39,470 nt of DNA. Origin: JBFMCC01 sp037445635. Its GTDB lineage: Bacteria > Chloroflexota > Anaerolineae > Anaerolineales > Villigracilaceae. The DNA is taken from the NCBI GenBank assembly GCA_037445635.1, contig JBBIKC010000034.1, forward strand, positions 1 through 39,470. Direction: 5' to 3'. The notes beneath the pieces are model-generated. The model ran no database searches. It was not told the DNA's origin and saw only the letters and a list, made by a program, of their open reading frames with translations. Below, piece by piece: positions 8,005 to 14,129 of the stretch. The translations under genes and the position numbers were made by a program. Position 1 is the stretch's first letter. The number at the start of each line of letters is the position of its first letter.

Positions 8005-8581
8005 GCCCTCCCACTGGCTAAGGACGGCGGGAGGGCTGAGGGGCAAAGCACAATATTACCAAGTTGCCCGACTAGGTAATTATACAGGAAACGAAAGGGT
8101 AAAGCGTGCAAGTACGCGGTGCTAAGGCCAAAACTTGCCGGGGTAGCCAAGTCCCGAAATGCTGAAAGAAGCCTCCAAAAAAACTGAGCGACCGTAAAGG
8201 CGCGGAGGTATGGCAAAAAGAACGCAGGTTAAGCCTTTCCTGAAAAGTAAAAGGTTACTGGGAAGATGTTACCCAAAAGGTAACTACCGCGATGTTCCTC
8301 TTAGCAAAACCCTTGCGGACGATTCACATCGGACACAACAGGCAAGGACGCGGAAGCGATAGCGAAAGAGGATGTCTGTCAAACAGACCGAAGCAACGAC
8401 CGACCGACCGACGGCATGACGGGAGGTTTGCCCCGAAAGGGGCGGCAGGCAGACACCAACAGCGAACTTAGCATTGACGCAATTTTGCGTGACGAAGCAT
8501 AGGTATCTTCGCGCCTCCCTCCCTCCCTCAAGCATGTGGCGGAAGGAAGGCAGGCAGACACCGGAAAACATGTTTTTTTTT
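8005..8581 (+). ncRNA. Candidate large structured non-coding RNA (~575 nt)
   Basis: No convincing gene is present between 8003 and 8675. The block is unusually rich in perfect short helices: 8005-8012/8029-8036 (8 bp), 8041-8046/8064-8069 interleaved with 8055-8060/8075-8080 (a classic pseudoknot), 8104-8107/8114-8117 whose loop 8108-8113 matches 8133-8138 (a second pseudoknot), 8139-8142/8153-8156, 8171-8176/8204-8209, 8268-8273/8279-8284, 8290-8295/8326-8331 enclosing 8304-8307/8313-8316, 8374-8379/8383-8388, 8430-8434/8439-8443 with a GAAA tetraloop, and 8477-8481/8486-8490. A 14-base repeat occurs at 8444-8457 and 8549-8562. It ends in nine T (8573-8581). Length and setting resemble the large phage-associated RNAs GOLLD and ROOL, but I cannot assign it to either. 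The GAAA loop and T-run indicate the plus strand. Confidence 0.6.
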
Positions 8582-8675
8582 GGTTGATCTGGCTTACTAC
8601 ATACCAACGCAGAAAACCAAAAAAAGAGTGTTGGAACTAACTAAAGCCATGAACGCGATAAAAGGAGCAAAGCAA

Positions 8676-8993
8676 ATGAATCTAAACGGTATGCCACGCA
8701 GACAACAGGCAATATTCGGCGCATTGTACGAGAAGTATCGCGCCGAGGCCGAGCGCAAGGCTTTGACCGAGGCCGCGAAACTCTACGCGGTGGAACACGC
8801 AGAGGAGTGCAGGCAAGCGGAGGCGCGGCTGGCCGAACTGGAAAAGCAAATCCCCGCGCTTGCCGAGGCGCACGCCGCTTTGAAGCGGACTGCGGGCGAG
8901 TCATTCATCGTGCCGGAGAACGTAAGACAGGCATGGAGCGCATACCGGAAGGCTTTGAAGGAGCGCGAGAGTTTGAAGGAAATGCTAAAGTGA
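8676..8993 (+). CDS. Coiled-coil element protein, 105 residues
   Basis: I choose the ATG at 8676 because AAAGGAG lies eight bases upstream. The open frame runs further 5', but only through the T-run and its unstructured flank. The protein starts MNLNGMPRRQQAIFGALYEKY and is almost wholly helical and charged, with EAERKALTEAAKLYAVEHAE and RLAELEKQIPALAEAHAALK. Heptad-like spacing of Leu and Ala suggests a coiled coil over residues about 20-75, followed by a helix ending in RESLKEMLK. It begins a run of five small helical proteins (8676-10160). No family is recognised. Its stop overlaps the next gene's GTG. Confidence 0.7.
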   Translation: MNLNGMPRRQQAIFGALYEKYRAEAERKALTEAAKLYAVEHAEECRQAEARLAELEKQIPALAEAHAALKRTAGESFIVPENVRQAWSAYRKALKERESLKEMLK

Positions 8994-9187
8994 ACACGAA
9001 AACAGGAACGATTAGCGAGGCGAAACAAGTCTACGCGGCCAGGCTTGCGGCGGTTACGGATAAGGTAAAGCAGGCCTCGAGCGCATACGAACTCGGAGAG
9101 ACCACCAGAGAACTTGCCGCAATAACCATCGGAATAGACAAACTTGTCCGCGCCTTGCTGGACGGGGCGCGGGGTGAACAACAGTAA
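8990..9187 (+). CDS. 65-residue helical protein, GTG start
   Basis: The GTG at 8990 overlaps the preceding TGA as GTGA, with GAAGGA nine bases upstream. This is a classic coupled start. A longer in-frame reading exists on the 5' side, but it only re-reads the previous gene in another frame. The protein starts VNTKTGTISEAKQVYAARLA and continues with VTDKVKQASSAYELGETTRE and a final amphipathic helix (IGIDKLVRALLDGARG). It is small, soluble and predicted helical. No homologous family is recognised. It is part of the same transcription unit as the coiled-coil genes around it. Confidence 0.6.
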   Translation: MNTKTGTISEAKQVYAARLAAVTDKVKQASSAYELGETTRELAAITIGIDKLVRALLDGARGEQQ

Positions 9188-9199
9188 AAAGGAGTGACA

Positions 9200-9499
9200 A
9201 TGAACAAAATTGACGAACTGGCACTAACACCCGAGGAGCGCGCCATATTTGACAAGGCTTACCAACGCTTGACGGCGATGGCATTGGAAGGCGCGCTCAA
9301 GGAAGTGGCAGAGCAATTGCCGAAAGTCCGCGCAGAGAAAGAGCGCGAGATTGCCAAAGCCGAAAAGGAAGCCGACCGCCTGCAAAGCGAGTACAACGAA
9401 CTTCAAAGGAAACTGGACGGCTTGCGGGAACAGGTGGAGACAAATCGCGTTCGGCATAAGTCCGCCGTCAGGCGGTTGGAGGTGCTACGAAAGCAATAA
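9200..9499 (+). CDS. Coiled-coil element protein, 99 residues
   Basis: The ATG at 9200 has AAGGAG five bases upstream. An in-frame GTG at 9194 overlaps that ribosome binding site and is less likely. The protein opens MNKIDELALTPEERAIFDKA and becomes a long charged coiled coil from about residue 38 (KVRAEKEREIAKAEKEADRL, then SEYNELQRKLDGLREQVE), ending in a basic tail (RRLEVLRKQ). It resembles small scaffold-like or nucleic-acid-associated helical proteins in general shape only. No family is recognised. It is separated from the next gene by 47 bases that contain the next ribosome binding site. Confidence 0.68.
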   Translation: MNKIDELALTPEERAIFDKAYQRLTAMALEGALKEVAEQLPKVRAEKEREIAKAEKEADRLQSEYNELQRKLDGLREQVETNRVRHKSAVRRLEVLRKQ

Positions 9500-9546
9500 C
9501 CGCCCCTCCCCCAACCCATTCATCCAACAAACAGGAGTAAAAAAGA

Positions 9547-9873
9547 ATGAACGACCAAATCCCCAATAGTGTTCGAGCGCAAATCCTTGCCGAGGAAATT
9601 GACGCCGCGACCGTCCGCTTTAACGAGCGTGTTGCAAATGAACAGAAAAAGAGTGCCGCAGACCGCGAAGCGGACGCCCTCGAAAGTGAACTTGCTACCG
9701 TCATGGAAACGATGAAGGCGAACAGCCCCACGTCGAAAGCCTACGAGCAAGCCGAAGCCCGCTTTGACAAAATCTACGCCCGCTTGCAGGAACTTGGACG
9801 CCTCAAGCCTGACGTTGGTCAAATGGACTTCCAACGTATTCGCCATGTGGACGGCGGCACTTTTCTTTCGTGA
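9547..9873 (+). CDS. Helical element protein, 108 residues
   Basis: AGGAG lies ten bases before the ATG at 9547. The protein starts MNDQIPNSVRAQILAEEIDA and is rich in Ala, Glu and Lys, with two helical blocks (ERVANEQKKSAADREADALE and KAYEQAEARFDKIYARLQEL). The less charged C-terminus ends RHVDGGTFLS. It is soluble and has no cysteine. The general design repeats that of the neighbouring 8676, 9200 and 9885 proteins. This suggests that they belong to one multi-component assembly or arose by divergence, although direct sequence similarity between them is not obvious by eye. Confidence 0.66.
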   Translation: MNDQIPNSVRAQILAEEIDAATVRFNERVANEQKKSAADREADALESELATVMETMKANSPTSKAYEQAEARFDKIYARLQELGRLKPDVGQMDFQRIRHVDGGTFLS

Positions 9874-9884
9874 AGGAGTAAAGA

Positions 9885-10160
9885 ATGAGCGACGATACCA
9901 AAAAACTACTTGAAGGACTGAACGAGGAAGAACAGCAGGCCGCTTTTCAGGCCTTGACCGAACTGACCAGCGAGGCGAACCTGACACGCGTCATTGGCGA
10001 CGCCGCGCAAACGGTGCGAAACAAACGCGAAGCCGAGTTGCTAGCCGATTACCAGCGCGAAATGCTGGAAAATCGCGGCGTGCCTCACAAAATCCGCGCC
10101 GTGAGGGAGAAGTACCGCGCCCTCGGGTTGAAGGTGGATAACATCGTCTGGAACATCTGA
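9885..10160 (+). CDS. Helical element protein, 91 residues
   Basis: GAAGGAG precedes the ATG at 9885 by seven bases. The acidic N-terminal helix (MSDDTKKLLEGLNEEEQQAA) is followed by a Leu/Thr/Ala-rich helix and a basic C-terminal part with NRGVPHKIRAVREKYRALGL. It ends VDNIVWNI. No membrane segment, cysteine pair or known motif is seen. The charge polarity (acidic head, basic tail) would suit a nucleic-acid-binding or adaptor role, but this is only inference. It is the last of the five-gene helical cluster and is followed by a GC-rich hairpin. Confidence 0.66.
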   Translation: MSDDTKKLLEGLNEEEQQAAFQALTELTSEANLTRVIGDAAQTVRNKREAELLADYQREMLENRGVPHKIRAVREKYRALGLKVDNIVWNI

Positions 10161-10167
10161 CACGAAC

Positions 10168-10199
10168 CCCCGCGCCGAGGAGAAGTCCAGAGCGCGGGG
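10168..10199 (+). promoter_or_regulatory. GC-rich hairpin before the four-helix membrane protein gene
   Basis: CCCCGCGC (10168-10175) pairs exactly with GCGCGGGG (10192-10199) around a 16-base loop. No T-run follows, so it is more likely an RNA-processing or translational control stem than an intrinsic terminator. It stands just upstream of the AAAGG ribosome binding site of the next gene. Confidence 0.4.
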
Positions 10200-10212
10200 A
10201 AAGGATGACAAG

Positions 10213-10956
10213 ATGAACGAAACACAGGTAAAGAACTTCGAGACAGGCAAGGCCGTTGCCTTGTGGCTGGGCGGCGCGGTGTACGCGGGAGTTGTGCTGT
10301 TATTCCTTGCGTTCTACCAAAACCTTATGGCCGCGCAGTTTACAGGCCTCTTGCAGGTTATCGCCCGTATCGGCGCGGTGCTGGTCGCATTGAACGCGCT
10401 GGCCTTGCCCGTTGCCCTGCATTACTGGACAGTGACCAAAGGCCACAAATTCGCGGCGGTTGTGTTCTACGCGGGCGACATCGTTATTATGGGCTTAAAT
10501 GTGCTTGCGGCGGCGAACCACGCGGGCGGCAATATCCCTGAATGGTTGCAGACCTACACGTCCTACGCCCCGGCCTCCATCGTGTTCGTTCTGGCTGGCT
10601 GGGCGATTCTCTTTATGGTTGACCCCGGTCAACGCGCCCTCGTGAGCATGTCCGAGACCATGACCGAAGCGAAAGTATCCATCGTCAAGCGCGCAACCGA
10701 GTACATCCAGAGCGACGAAGGCATTGACGCCATAATCGCCCCATTCGCCGCGAAACTGGCCGCGAAGATATTCAACGAGCGTTCGTTACTCGGAACGGCG
10801 CGGCCTTTACAGGTACAGCCAGAGAATGACGATGAACTGGTTAAAGCCGTTGCCGCGAAAATGGCCGAGGGAATGACCGCGTTGAACGTCCCGCCCGTGA
10901 CTTTGGAGGCAGGGCAAGCCTCCGCCCCTTTTCCAAAGAACGGGCGAAGCCACTAG
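10213..10956 (+). CDS. Four-helix membrane protein, 247 residues
   Basis: The N-terminal 140 residues contain four hydrophobic helices (about 14-35, 46-70, 79-101 and 118-137) with a short N-terminal tail (MNETQVKNFETGK). The remaining ~105 residues are a soluble, helical and charged domain (SETMTEAKVSIVKRATEYIQ; FAAKLAAKIFNERSLLGTAR), ending in a Pro/Gly-rich tail. GGAAAGGATG precedes the start. No Walker motif, protease or transporter motif is visible, so it is not a Zot-like filamentous-phage assembly ATPase. It is the largest membrane protein of the element. Anchoring of an assembly or exclusion of competing phage are conceivable roles; the function is unknown. Confidence 0.7.
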   Translation: MNETQVKNFETGKAVALWLGGAVYAGVVLLFLAFYQNLMAAQFTGLLQVIARIGAVLVALNALALPVALHYWTVTKGHKFAAVVFYAGDIVIMGLNVLAAANHAGGNIPEWLQTYTSYAPASIVFVLAGWAILFMVDPGQRALVSMSETMTEAKVSIVKRATEYIQSDEGIDAIIAPFAAKLAAKIFNERSLLGTARPLQVQPENDDELVKAVAAKMAEGMTALNVPPVTLEAGQASAPFPKNGRSH

Positions 10957-11043
10957 AGACAATCGCCACATGGCGGACGGAAGTCTGTAACGGCGGCGAG
11001 TATTGGCGATGGAGAGAGAGAAAACGAAAAGGTAAGGTGAAAC

Positions 11044-11322
11044 ATGGCGGTACATTCGCAACCCTCACAGACGACCGAAAAGCGCAGTACCTCACGAATC
11101 GAACAGCCTACCACGCCCGCAGAGGCGGGGCAAATCCTGTTATCCGCGCTGGACTACTGCAAGAAGGCGGGACTGGCGGTGACTGGATACAACGAGGGGA
11201 ACGCGTTGAGGTTGTCCATTGACGGCCTGCACTACGCCGCTGGCGAAATCCTGCCCGTTGCGCTGAAACTGGCGGCGGAACACGTCAAGGCCATGAACGA
11301 GAAAGTCACACGACCGGGATAG
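11044..11322 (+). CDS. Small soluble element protein, 92 residues
   Basis: AAGGTGAAAC precedes the ATG at 11044. A disordered Ser/Thr/Gln-rich head (MAVHSQPSQTTEKRSTSRIE) leads into a small domain with PAEAGQILLSALDYCKKAGL, then AVTGYNEGNALRLSIDGLHY and a C-terminal helix (EILPVALKLAAEHVKAMN). The pattern of an Ala-rich helix with a Cys, followed by a short beta hairpin, recalls small accessory proteins of tailed phages. I cannot name the family. Its last codons (VTRPG) overlap the first copy of the 11-bp repeat array. Confidence 0.62.
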   Translation: MAVHSQPSQTTEKRSTSRIEQPTTPAEAGQILLSALDYCKKAGLAVTGYNEGNALRLSIDGLHYAAGEILPVALKLAAEHVKAMNEKVTRPG

Positions 11323-11587
11323 TCACACGACCGGGGAACAGGTGACACGACTTTAGGAAAATTTCCGAACTTTGGGAAATTCTACGAGAAAGTCACACGA
11401 CTGGTAACACGACCAGTGACACGACCAGAAGGCAGGTGACACGATGAAAATCCTCTTGGTGCTGGCACTTGGGGCAGGCTTGTACTATGCGGCCTACATC
11501 CTCCCGTCTCAAATGTTGAGTGACACGACCAGTCACACGACCGCCGAACCAGGTCACACGACCAGTCACACGACCGGTAACACGACC
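11305..11587 (+). repeat. Iteron-like array: 12 copies of GTNACACGACY
   Basis: Twelve directly repeated 11-mers of the form GT(C/G/A)ACACGAC(C/T) begin at 11305, 11322, 11342, 11392, 11404, 11416, 11436, 11520, 11532, 11553, 11565 and 11577. One copy (11436) varies at its last two bases, where it runs into a start codon. Spacings are irregular but several are 12 bases start-to-start (11392/11404/11416, 11520/11532, 11553/11565/11577). An AT-richer island at 11352-11386 with AATTTCC and GGAAATT arms lies between copies 3 and 4. The array covers the end of one gene, a 121-base gap and the start of the next. Iterons plus an AT-rich segment are typical of replication origins or protein-loading sites. 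Confidence 0.8.
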
Positions 11588-11791
11588 ACGCCCGAAGTAA
11601 GGTATGTCGTTATCGTGGAAGTGCTGGAACAGCGAAGCGGCGCGGGGGAGCAATTCCAGAATGTCGGATACCTGCAACGCGGCGAATCTGTGACCGTGTA
11701 CGAACTTGCCGAAACGGAAAGCGGCGCATGTCGCAAATGGGCAAGGATTGGCGCGGCGGTTTGGGTTTGCGCCGACATGCTGGGACAATGA
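11444..11791 (+). CDS. Membrane-anchored SH3b-like protein with repeat-encoded linker
   Basis: The 115-residue protein has an N-terminal hydrophobic signal or anchor (MKILLVLALGAGLYYAAYIL). Next is a linker encoded by the 11-bp repeats, reading DTTSHTTAEPGHTTSHTTGN, and then a domain of about 60 residues with VEVLEQRSGAGEQFQNVGYL and GESVTVYELAETESG, ending WARIGAAVWVCADML. The order (short strand, RSGxxxx, vGxLxxGesVtVye, WarI, WVcadml) matches bacterial SH3 (SH3b) domains, which often bind cell wall or protein ligands outside the membrane. The start codon lies within the seventh repeat copy. The next gene starts inside its last codon, which indicates translational coupling. Confidence 0.7.
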   Translation: MKILLVLALGAGLYYAAYILPSQMLSDTTSHTTAEPGHTTSHTTGNTTTPEVRYVVIVEVLEQRSGAGEQFQNVGYLQRGESVTVYELAETESGACRKWARIGAAVWVCADMLGQ

Positions 11792-12081
11792 AAGCAAACA
11801 CCCTGCAAACAAACGGGCGGGATTTATCTTGGCGGCCTCTCATGGCGGCGGTTATCGCGCAGGCCGTGACCGACGCGCAGGCGGGCGACTTGCCGCGAAA
11901 GTTGGACGCGGTGCTGTTCCTGACGGGCGACGATATACCGCTATGGCTGGAGGCTTGCGGAACGCCAGATTTCGACGCGCTCGAACTGGTAACAAGCGGA
12001 AGGGCAAAACGCGCCCGCCGCCTAAAGGACAATAGAAAGGCAGACTATGGACAAGATGCAAGACCCCGAAAACGTACTTGA
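11788..12081 (+). CDS. Small phage-like accessory protein, 97 residues
   Basis: I place the start at the ATG at 11788, which overlaps the previous stop (ATGA). The frame is open further upstream, but only through the SH3b gene. The protein starts MKANTLQTNGRDLSWRPLMA and contains AVIAQAVTDAQAGDLPRKLD followed by AVLFLTGDDIPLWLEACG. The pattern 'xAvxDAxxGd...A..fL..dd...wl.acG' is one I associate with small proteins of tailed phages; this is a resemblance, not a database match. The C-terminal 30 residues are strongly basic (GRAKRARRLKDNRKADYG). It overlaps the following 59-residue ORF by 35 bases. Confidence 0.6.
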   Translation: MKANTLQTNGRDLSWRPLMAAVIAQAVTDAQAGDLPRKLDAVLFLTGDDIPLWLEACGTPDFDALELVTSGRAKRARRLKDNRKADYGQDARPRKRT

Positions 12082-12226
12082 CGTATTCAAGGGACTGACC
12101 AAAGCAGAGGCGCGAGAGTTTCGCGAACATCTTATTGACTTCCTCGCCGCCGAGCGCGAAAGGATATTGCAGGCAAGGCAGGAAGCAGAGCAGAAAGCCG
12201 AAGAAAAGGAGTGTGTAAAATGCTAA
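12047..12226 (+). CDS. 59-residue helical protein
   Basis: ATG at 12047 follows AAAGGCAGACT, and the frame ends with TAA at 12224-12226. The peptide starts MDKMQDPENVLDVFKGLTKA, continues EAREFREHLIDFLAAERERI and ends EQKAEEKECVKC, giving two cysteines in its last four residues. It is a short charged helix throughout. It overlaps the 3' end of the preceding gene by 35 bases, and its own end overlaps the start of the jelly-roll gene by 7 bases. Such tight overlap supports a real coding unit. No function is assigned. Confidence 0.55.
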   Translation: MDKMQDPENVLDVFKGLTKAEAREFREHLIDFLAAERERILQARQEAEQKAEEKECVKC

Positions 12227-12870
12227 CCAGACAGACGATAGAAAAACTCGCAAGAGGCGCGGGACTTTCCGAAATAGAAGCGCGGGAGTACGGGTTGGAG
12301 TGGGAACGCGACCATGCCGCCGCCAATACGGTGCGGAAATACATCGAAGCAGGGACGACCAATATTAAATTCCCGCTACCGGTAGAACCGATTTTCGTGG
12401 AGACCCTCGTGGACGACGCGGCCAGTATTACGATAAATTTGCCGTCCACTTTCCGCCACTTGTTAATTTTGGGTTCCGGCAGGACGACGGGCGCAGGCAC
12501 AAGCGCAGATTTTCTTTTAGCCCAATACAACGAAGATACTGGTAATAATTACATTAACCAGAAACTTTATGCAATTAACACGTCCCTGACGGCGGCCAGA
12601 GACGTGTCGCAGAACGACGCGATTATCGGCCTGCTTTCGCAAGGCGGACACCCCGCCGGGAACGTGTCGTCGTTTTTGACGTTTATCCCCAATTGTGTCT
12701 CCTCCACCCTGAATAAAAATAGTCTGACTCTGGCGTCTCCTCATTTTGGCTCATTTTACGGCTTTGCCCCCAATTGGGACTCGCTTGACCCCATCGAATC
12801 CATTCAGATATATTCCGGCGCAGACAGTATTGCCGCCGGGTCGTCTATCTCGGTGTATGGCATCGTATGA
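12220..12870 (+). CDS. Phage-structural-like jelly-roll protein, 216 residues
   Basis: I choose the ATG at 12220: AAGGAG lies eight bases upstream, while an in-frame GTG at 12211 overlaps that site. Residues 1-45 are helical (LARGAGLSEIEAREYGLEWE). From about residue 48 the protein is beta-rich, with FRHLLILGSGRTTGAGTSAD and LLAQYNEDTGNNYINQ, and it ends in IESIQIYSGADSIAAGSSIS followed by VYGIV. The motifs 'fxhLxlxgsgRt...D.lLxqyNxDtGnNY' and the terminal 'I..I.iysg...i.aGS.isvYGi' are, from memory, typical of tail-fibre or decoration proteins of tailed phages. It is the only structural-type protein in the element. The stop overlaps a possible 32-codon ORF. Confidence 0.65.
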   Translation: MLTRQTIEKLARGAGLSEIEAREYGLEWERDHAAANTVRKYIEAGTTNIKFPLPVEPIFVETLVDDAASITINLPSTFRHLLILGSGRTTGAGTSADFLLAQYNEDTGNNYINQKLYAINTSLTAARDVSQNDAIIGLLSQGGHPAGNVSSFLTFIPNCVSSTLNKNSLTLASPHFGSFYGFAPNWDSLDPIESIQIYSGADSIAAGSSISVYGIV

Positions 12871-12965
12871 CCCCGTTGCAGGTTATCCGCTTTGCGGCCT
12901 GTGACCCCGCCCGTTTTCGGGTGGGGGAAGTGCGATATACTGGCTTTACGACTGTTTACAAGTGA
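12867..12965 (+). CDS. Possible 32-residue mini-ORF
   Basis: ATG at 12867 overlaps the preceding stop as ATGA and the frame ends at TGA 12963-12965. The peptide is MTPLQVIRFAACDPARFRVG followed by EVRYTGFTTVYK. The same DNA contains a hairpin in which CCCGCCCG pairs with CGGGTGGG around TTTT (12906-12925). It also holds a TATACT box near 12937 that could be a promoter for the next gene. Coding and regulatory readings compete. Confidence 0.3.
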   Translation: MTPLQVIRFAACDPARFRVGEVRYTGFTTVYK

Positions 12966-12971
12966 GGCGCA

Positions 12972-13481
12972 ATGACCGATAAACCGACCCCCGAACAAAT
13001 CGCCGCAGACCCCGACCGCTACTTGACCCTCCGCAACGGCGCGGTGTACGACCGCCGGGCAGGCCATATCGTAGCCAATCCGCCGGGAGGCCCCACGACT
13101 GCCATAACCAAAGAGACCGCCGCCGCAACGGTGGGGAAGCGGTGGGAACAGCGCAGGGAGCGTTTTGCCGAAGGCTTTGTCAAAGGCACGCCCGAAATGG
13201 ACGCAAGAGCGACGCCGCTTGACGCATGGGAACGCGTAGGGCAACGGCTGGCGGAGGCGATACACGACAGGCAATTTACAAACCGACTGGCCGAAAACGT
13301 ACGCGTGGCGGGCGAGTATGGCGGCTTTGTCCCTCCGCCGCGAACACGCGCCGATGACGAGGACGCGCTACACCTCCACGTTACGCACGATGTACCGCCC
13401 GAAGTGCTGGAACTGCTGGAACGCGTCAGGCAGGCGCAGAGAGGCGAGATAATCGAAGCCGCGTTCACGGACGAAGAATAA
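12972..13481 (+). CDS. Element protein of unknown function, 169 residues
   Basis: GAGGCGCA precedes the ATG at 12972. The N-terminal part (MTDKPTPEQIAADPDRYLTL, then RNGAVYDRRAGHIVANPPGG) leads to a basic-aromatic segment (VGKRWEQRRERFAEGFVKGT) and a helical block with DAWERVGQRLAEAIHDRQFT. It ends in an acidic tail (EIIEAAFTDEE). The Lys-Arg-Trp-x-x-Arg-Arg-x-Arg-Phe segment could contact nucleic acid. The general layout recalls small proteins encoded near the packaging genes of phages, but no terminase signature is present and I do not assign one. It is the last gene before the right-end structured block and attR. Confidence 0.65.
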   Translation: MTDKPTPEQIAADPDRYLTLRNGAVYDRRAGHIVANPPGGPTTAITKETAAATVGKRWEQRRERFAEGFVKGTPEMDARATPLDAWERVGQRLAEAIHDRQFTNRLAENVRVAGEYGGFVPPPRTRADDEDALHLHVTHDVPPEVLELLERVRQAQRGEIIEAAFTDEE

Positions 13482-13499
13482 AGCCGCGTGGGGAAAAAT

Positions 13500-14040
13500 G
13501 CGATAAATTTTCGCGAACGGCCTACCACAACCACACCACAACCAAGAGGGAACATACCCCGTCCCGCGTGTTTGCGTAAATGACCCGTCCCGCGCCGCCG
13601 AGAACAGGCGCGGGGTTTAGCGACCACCATCGGACACCAACCCCCGCCCTACCGCCGAGTTAGGGCGGATGCTGGAACAGACGCCGAGGAACGAGGGCGG
13701 AAGACCTGAAAAAACCGGTACTAAAACAGCACCAGTTTTTCCCACTCTCGCCGAACTCGGTCTTAATAAAAAGACACGCTTCGGGAGTACCCAAAAAGAA
13801 CTCCCGCAATAGGCGGAAACGCCGGCGGTGCCGTCATGGTACCGCCGGAGAATAAAGGGGCAAGTGGTAGATATTTCACTGGTAACGAATTGGAACCAGT
13901 GAAAACGGCAATGGACGGAACCCCAACCCTTGACGGTATCGCGGGGCAGGCTTTACACTTGCAACCACAAGACTCTTTGTAACGCAAGCACGCCAGATAT
14001 AGGCAAGCCGCTTAACTCTCGCCCCCTTGACCGCCGTCTG
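13500..14040 (+). ncRNA. Hairpin-rich non-coding block next to attR
   Basis: No gene is seen between 13482 and 14058. The block holds a string of perfect stems: 13644-13651/13661-13668 (8 bp, 9-base loop), 13782-13788/13800-13806 (7 bp, 11-base loop), 13812-13815/13820-13823 (GAAA tetraloop, alternative to the next), 13822-13829/13841-13848 (8 bp, 11-base loop) and 13874-13883/13895-13904 (10 bp, 11-base loop). A poly-A/poly-T pairing spans about 13709-13740. The similar loop size (11 bases three times) is striking. It could be a second structured RNA, a row of protein-binding stems such as a packaging signal, or accessory sites of the attachment region. Confidence 0.5.
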
Positions 14041-14058
14041 TGTGCAAGTCCCGCAGGC

Positions 14059-14117
14059 TGGACAGAGTAACGGACTTCGAATCCGGTGGTTGAGAGTTCG
14101 ACCCTCTCCGGGGGCGC
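14059..14117 (+). repeat. attR: tRNA-derived 59-bp direct repeat, right copy
   Basis: This copy is identical over 59 bases to the tRNA-Arg gene segment at 5260-5318. It lacks the 5' fifteen bases of the tRNA, so it cannot fold into a tRNA. It marks the right end of the integrated element. Confidence 0.93.
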
Positions 14118-14129
14118 CTGAACGATCCG

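Larger units (their letters stand above)
5319..14117 (+). mobile_element. tRNA-Arg-integrated element, about 8.8 kb, phage-satellite-like
   Basis: The segment is bounded by exact 59-bp direct repeats derived from the 3' part of tRNA-Arg (5260-5318 and 14059-14117). It begins with a tyrosine integrase pointing inward from attL. The repeat-to-repeat distance is 8799 bases. The cargo differs in style from the flanks: very short tightly packed plus-strand genes, several structured non-coding blocks and an iteron-like array. One protein resembles phage tail or fibre jelly-rolls and several small ones recall phage accessory proteins. I find no terminase, portal, major capsid, replication initiator, primase, relaxase, Zot-like ATPase or transposase. 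It could be a phage satellite, a degraded prophage or a mobilisable genomic island. Confidence 0.9.

Noticed and set aside
8210..8362. 50-codon ORF (MAKRTQVKPFLKSKRLLGRC...) inside the structured RNA block
   Set aside because: GGAGG is only one base from the ATG, codon use differs from the neighbours, and the same bases form several stems. I favour RNA, but coding is not excluded.
8005..8581. Group I or group II intron, RNase P RNA or tmRNA
   Set aside because: I see no group II domain V, no intron-encoded RT or HEG, no RNase P conserved core and no tRNA-like ends.
10213..10956. Zot/pI-like assembly ATPase of filamentous phage
   Set aside because: The protein has membrane helices but no Walker A or B motif, so the inovirus reading of the element is not supported.
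11305..11587. CRISPR array
   Set aside because: Repeats are only 11 bases, spacing is irregular (12 to 84 bases) and no cas genes are present.
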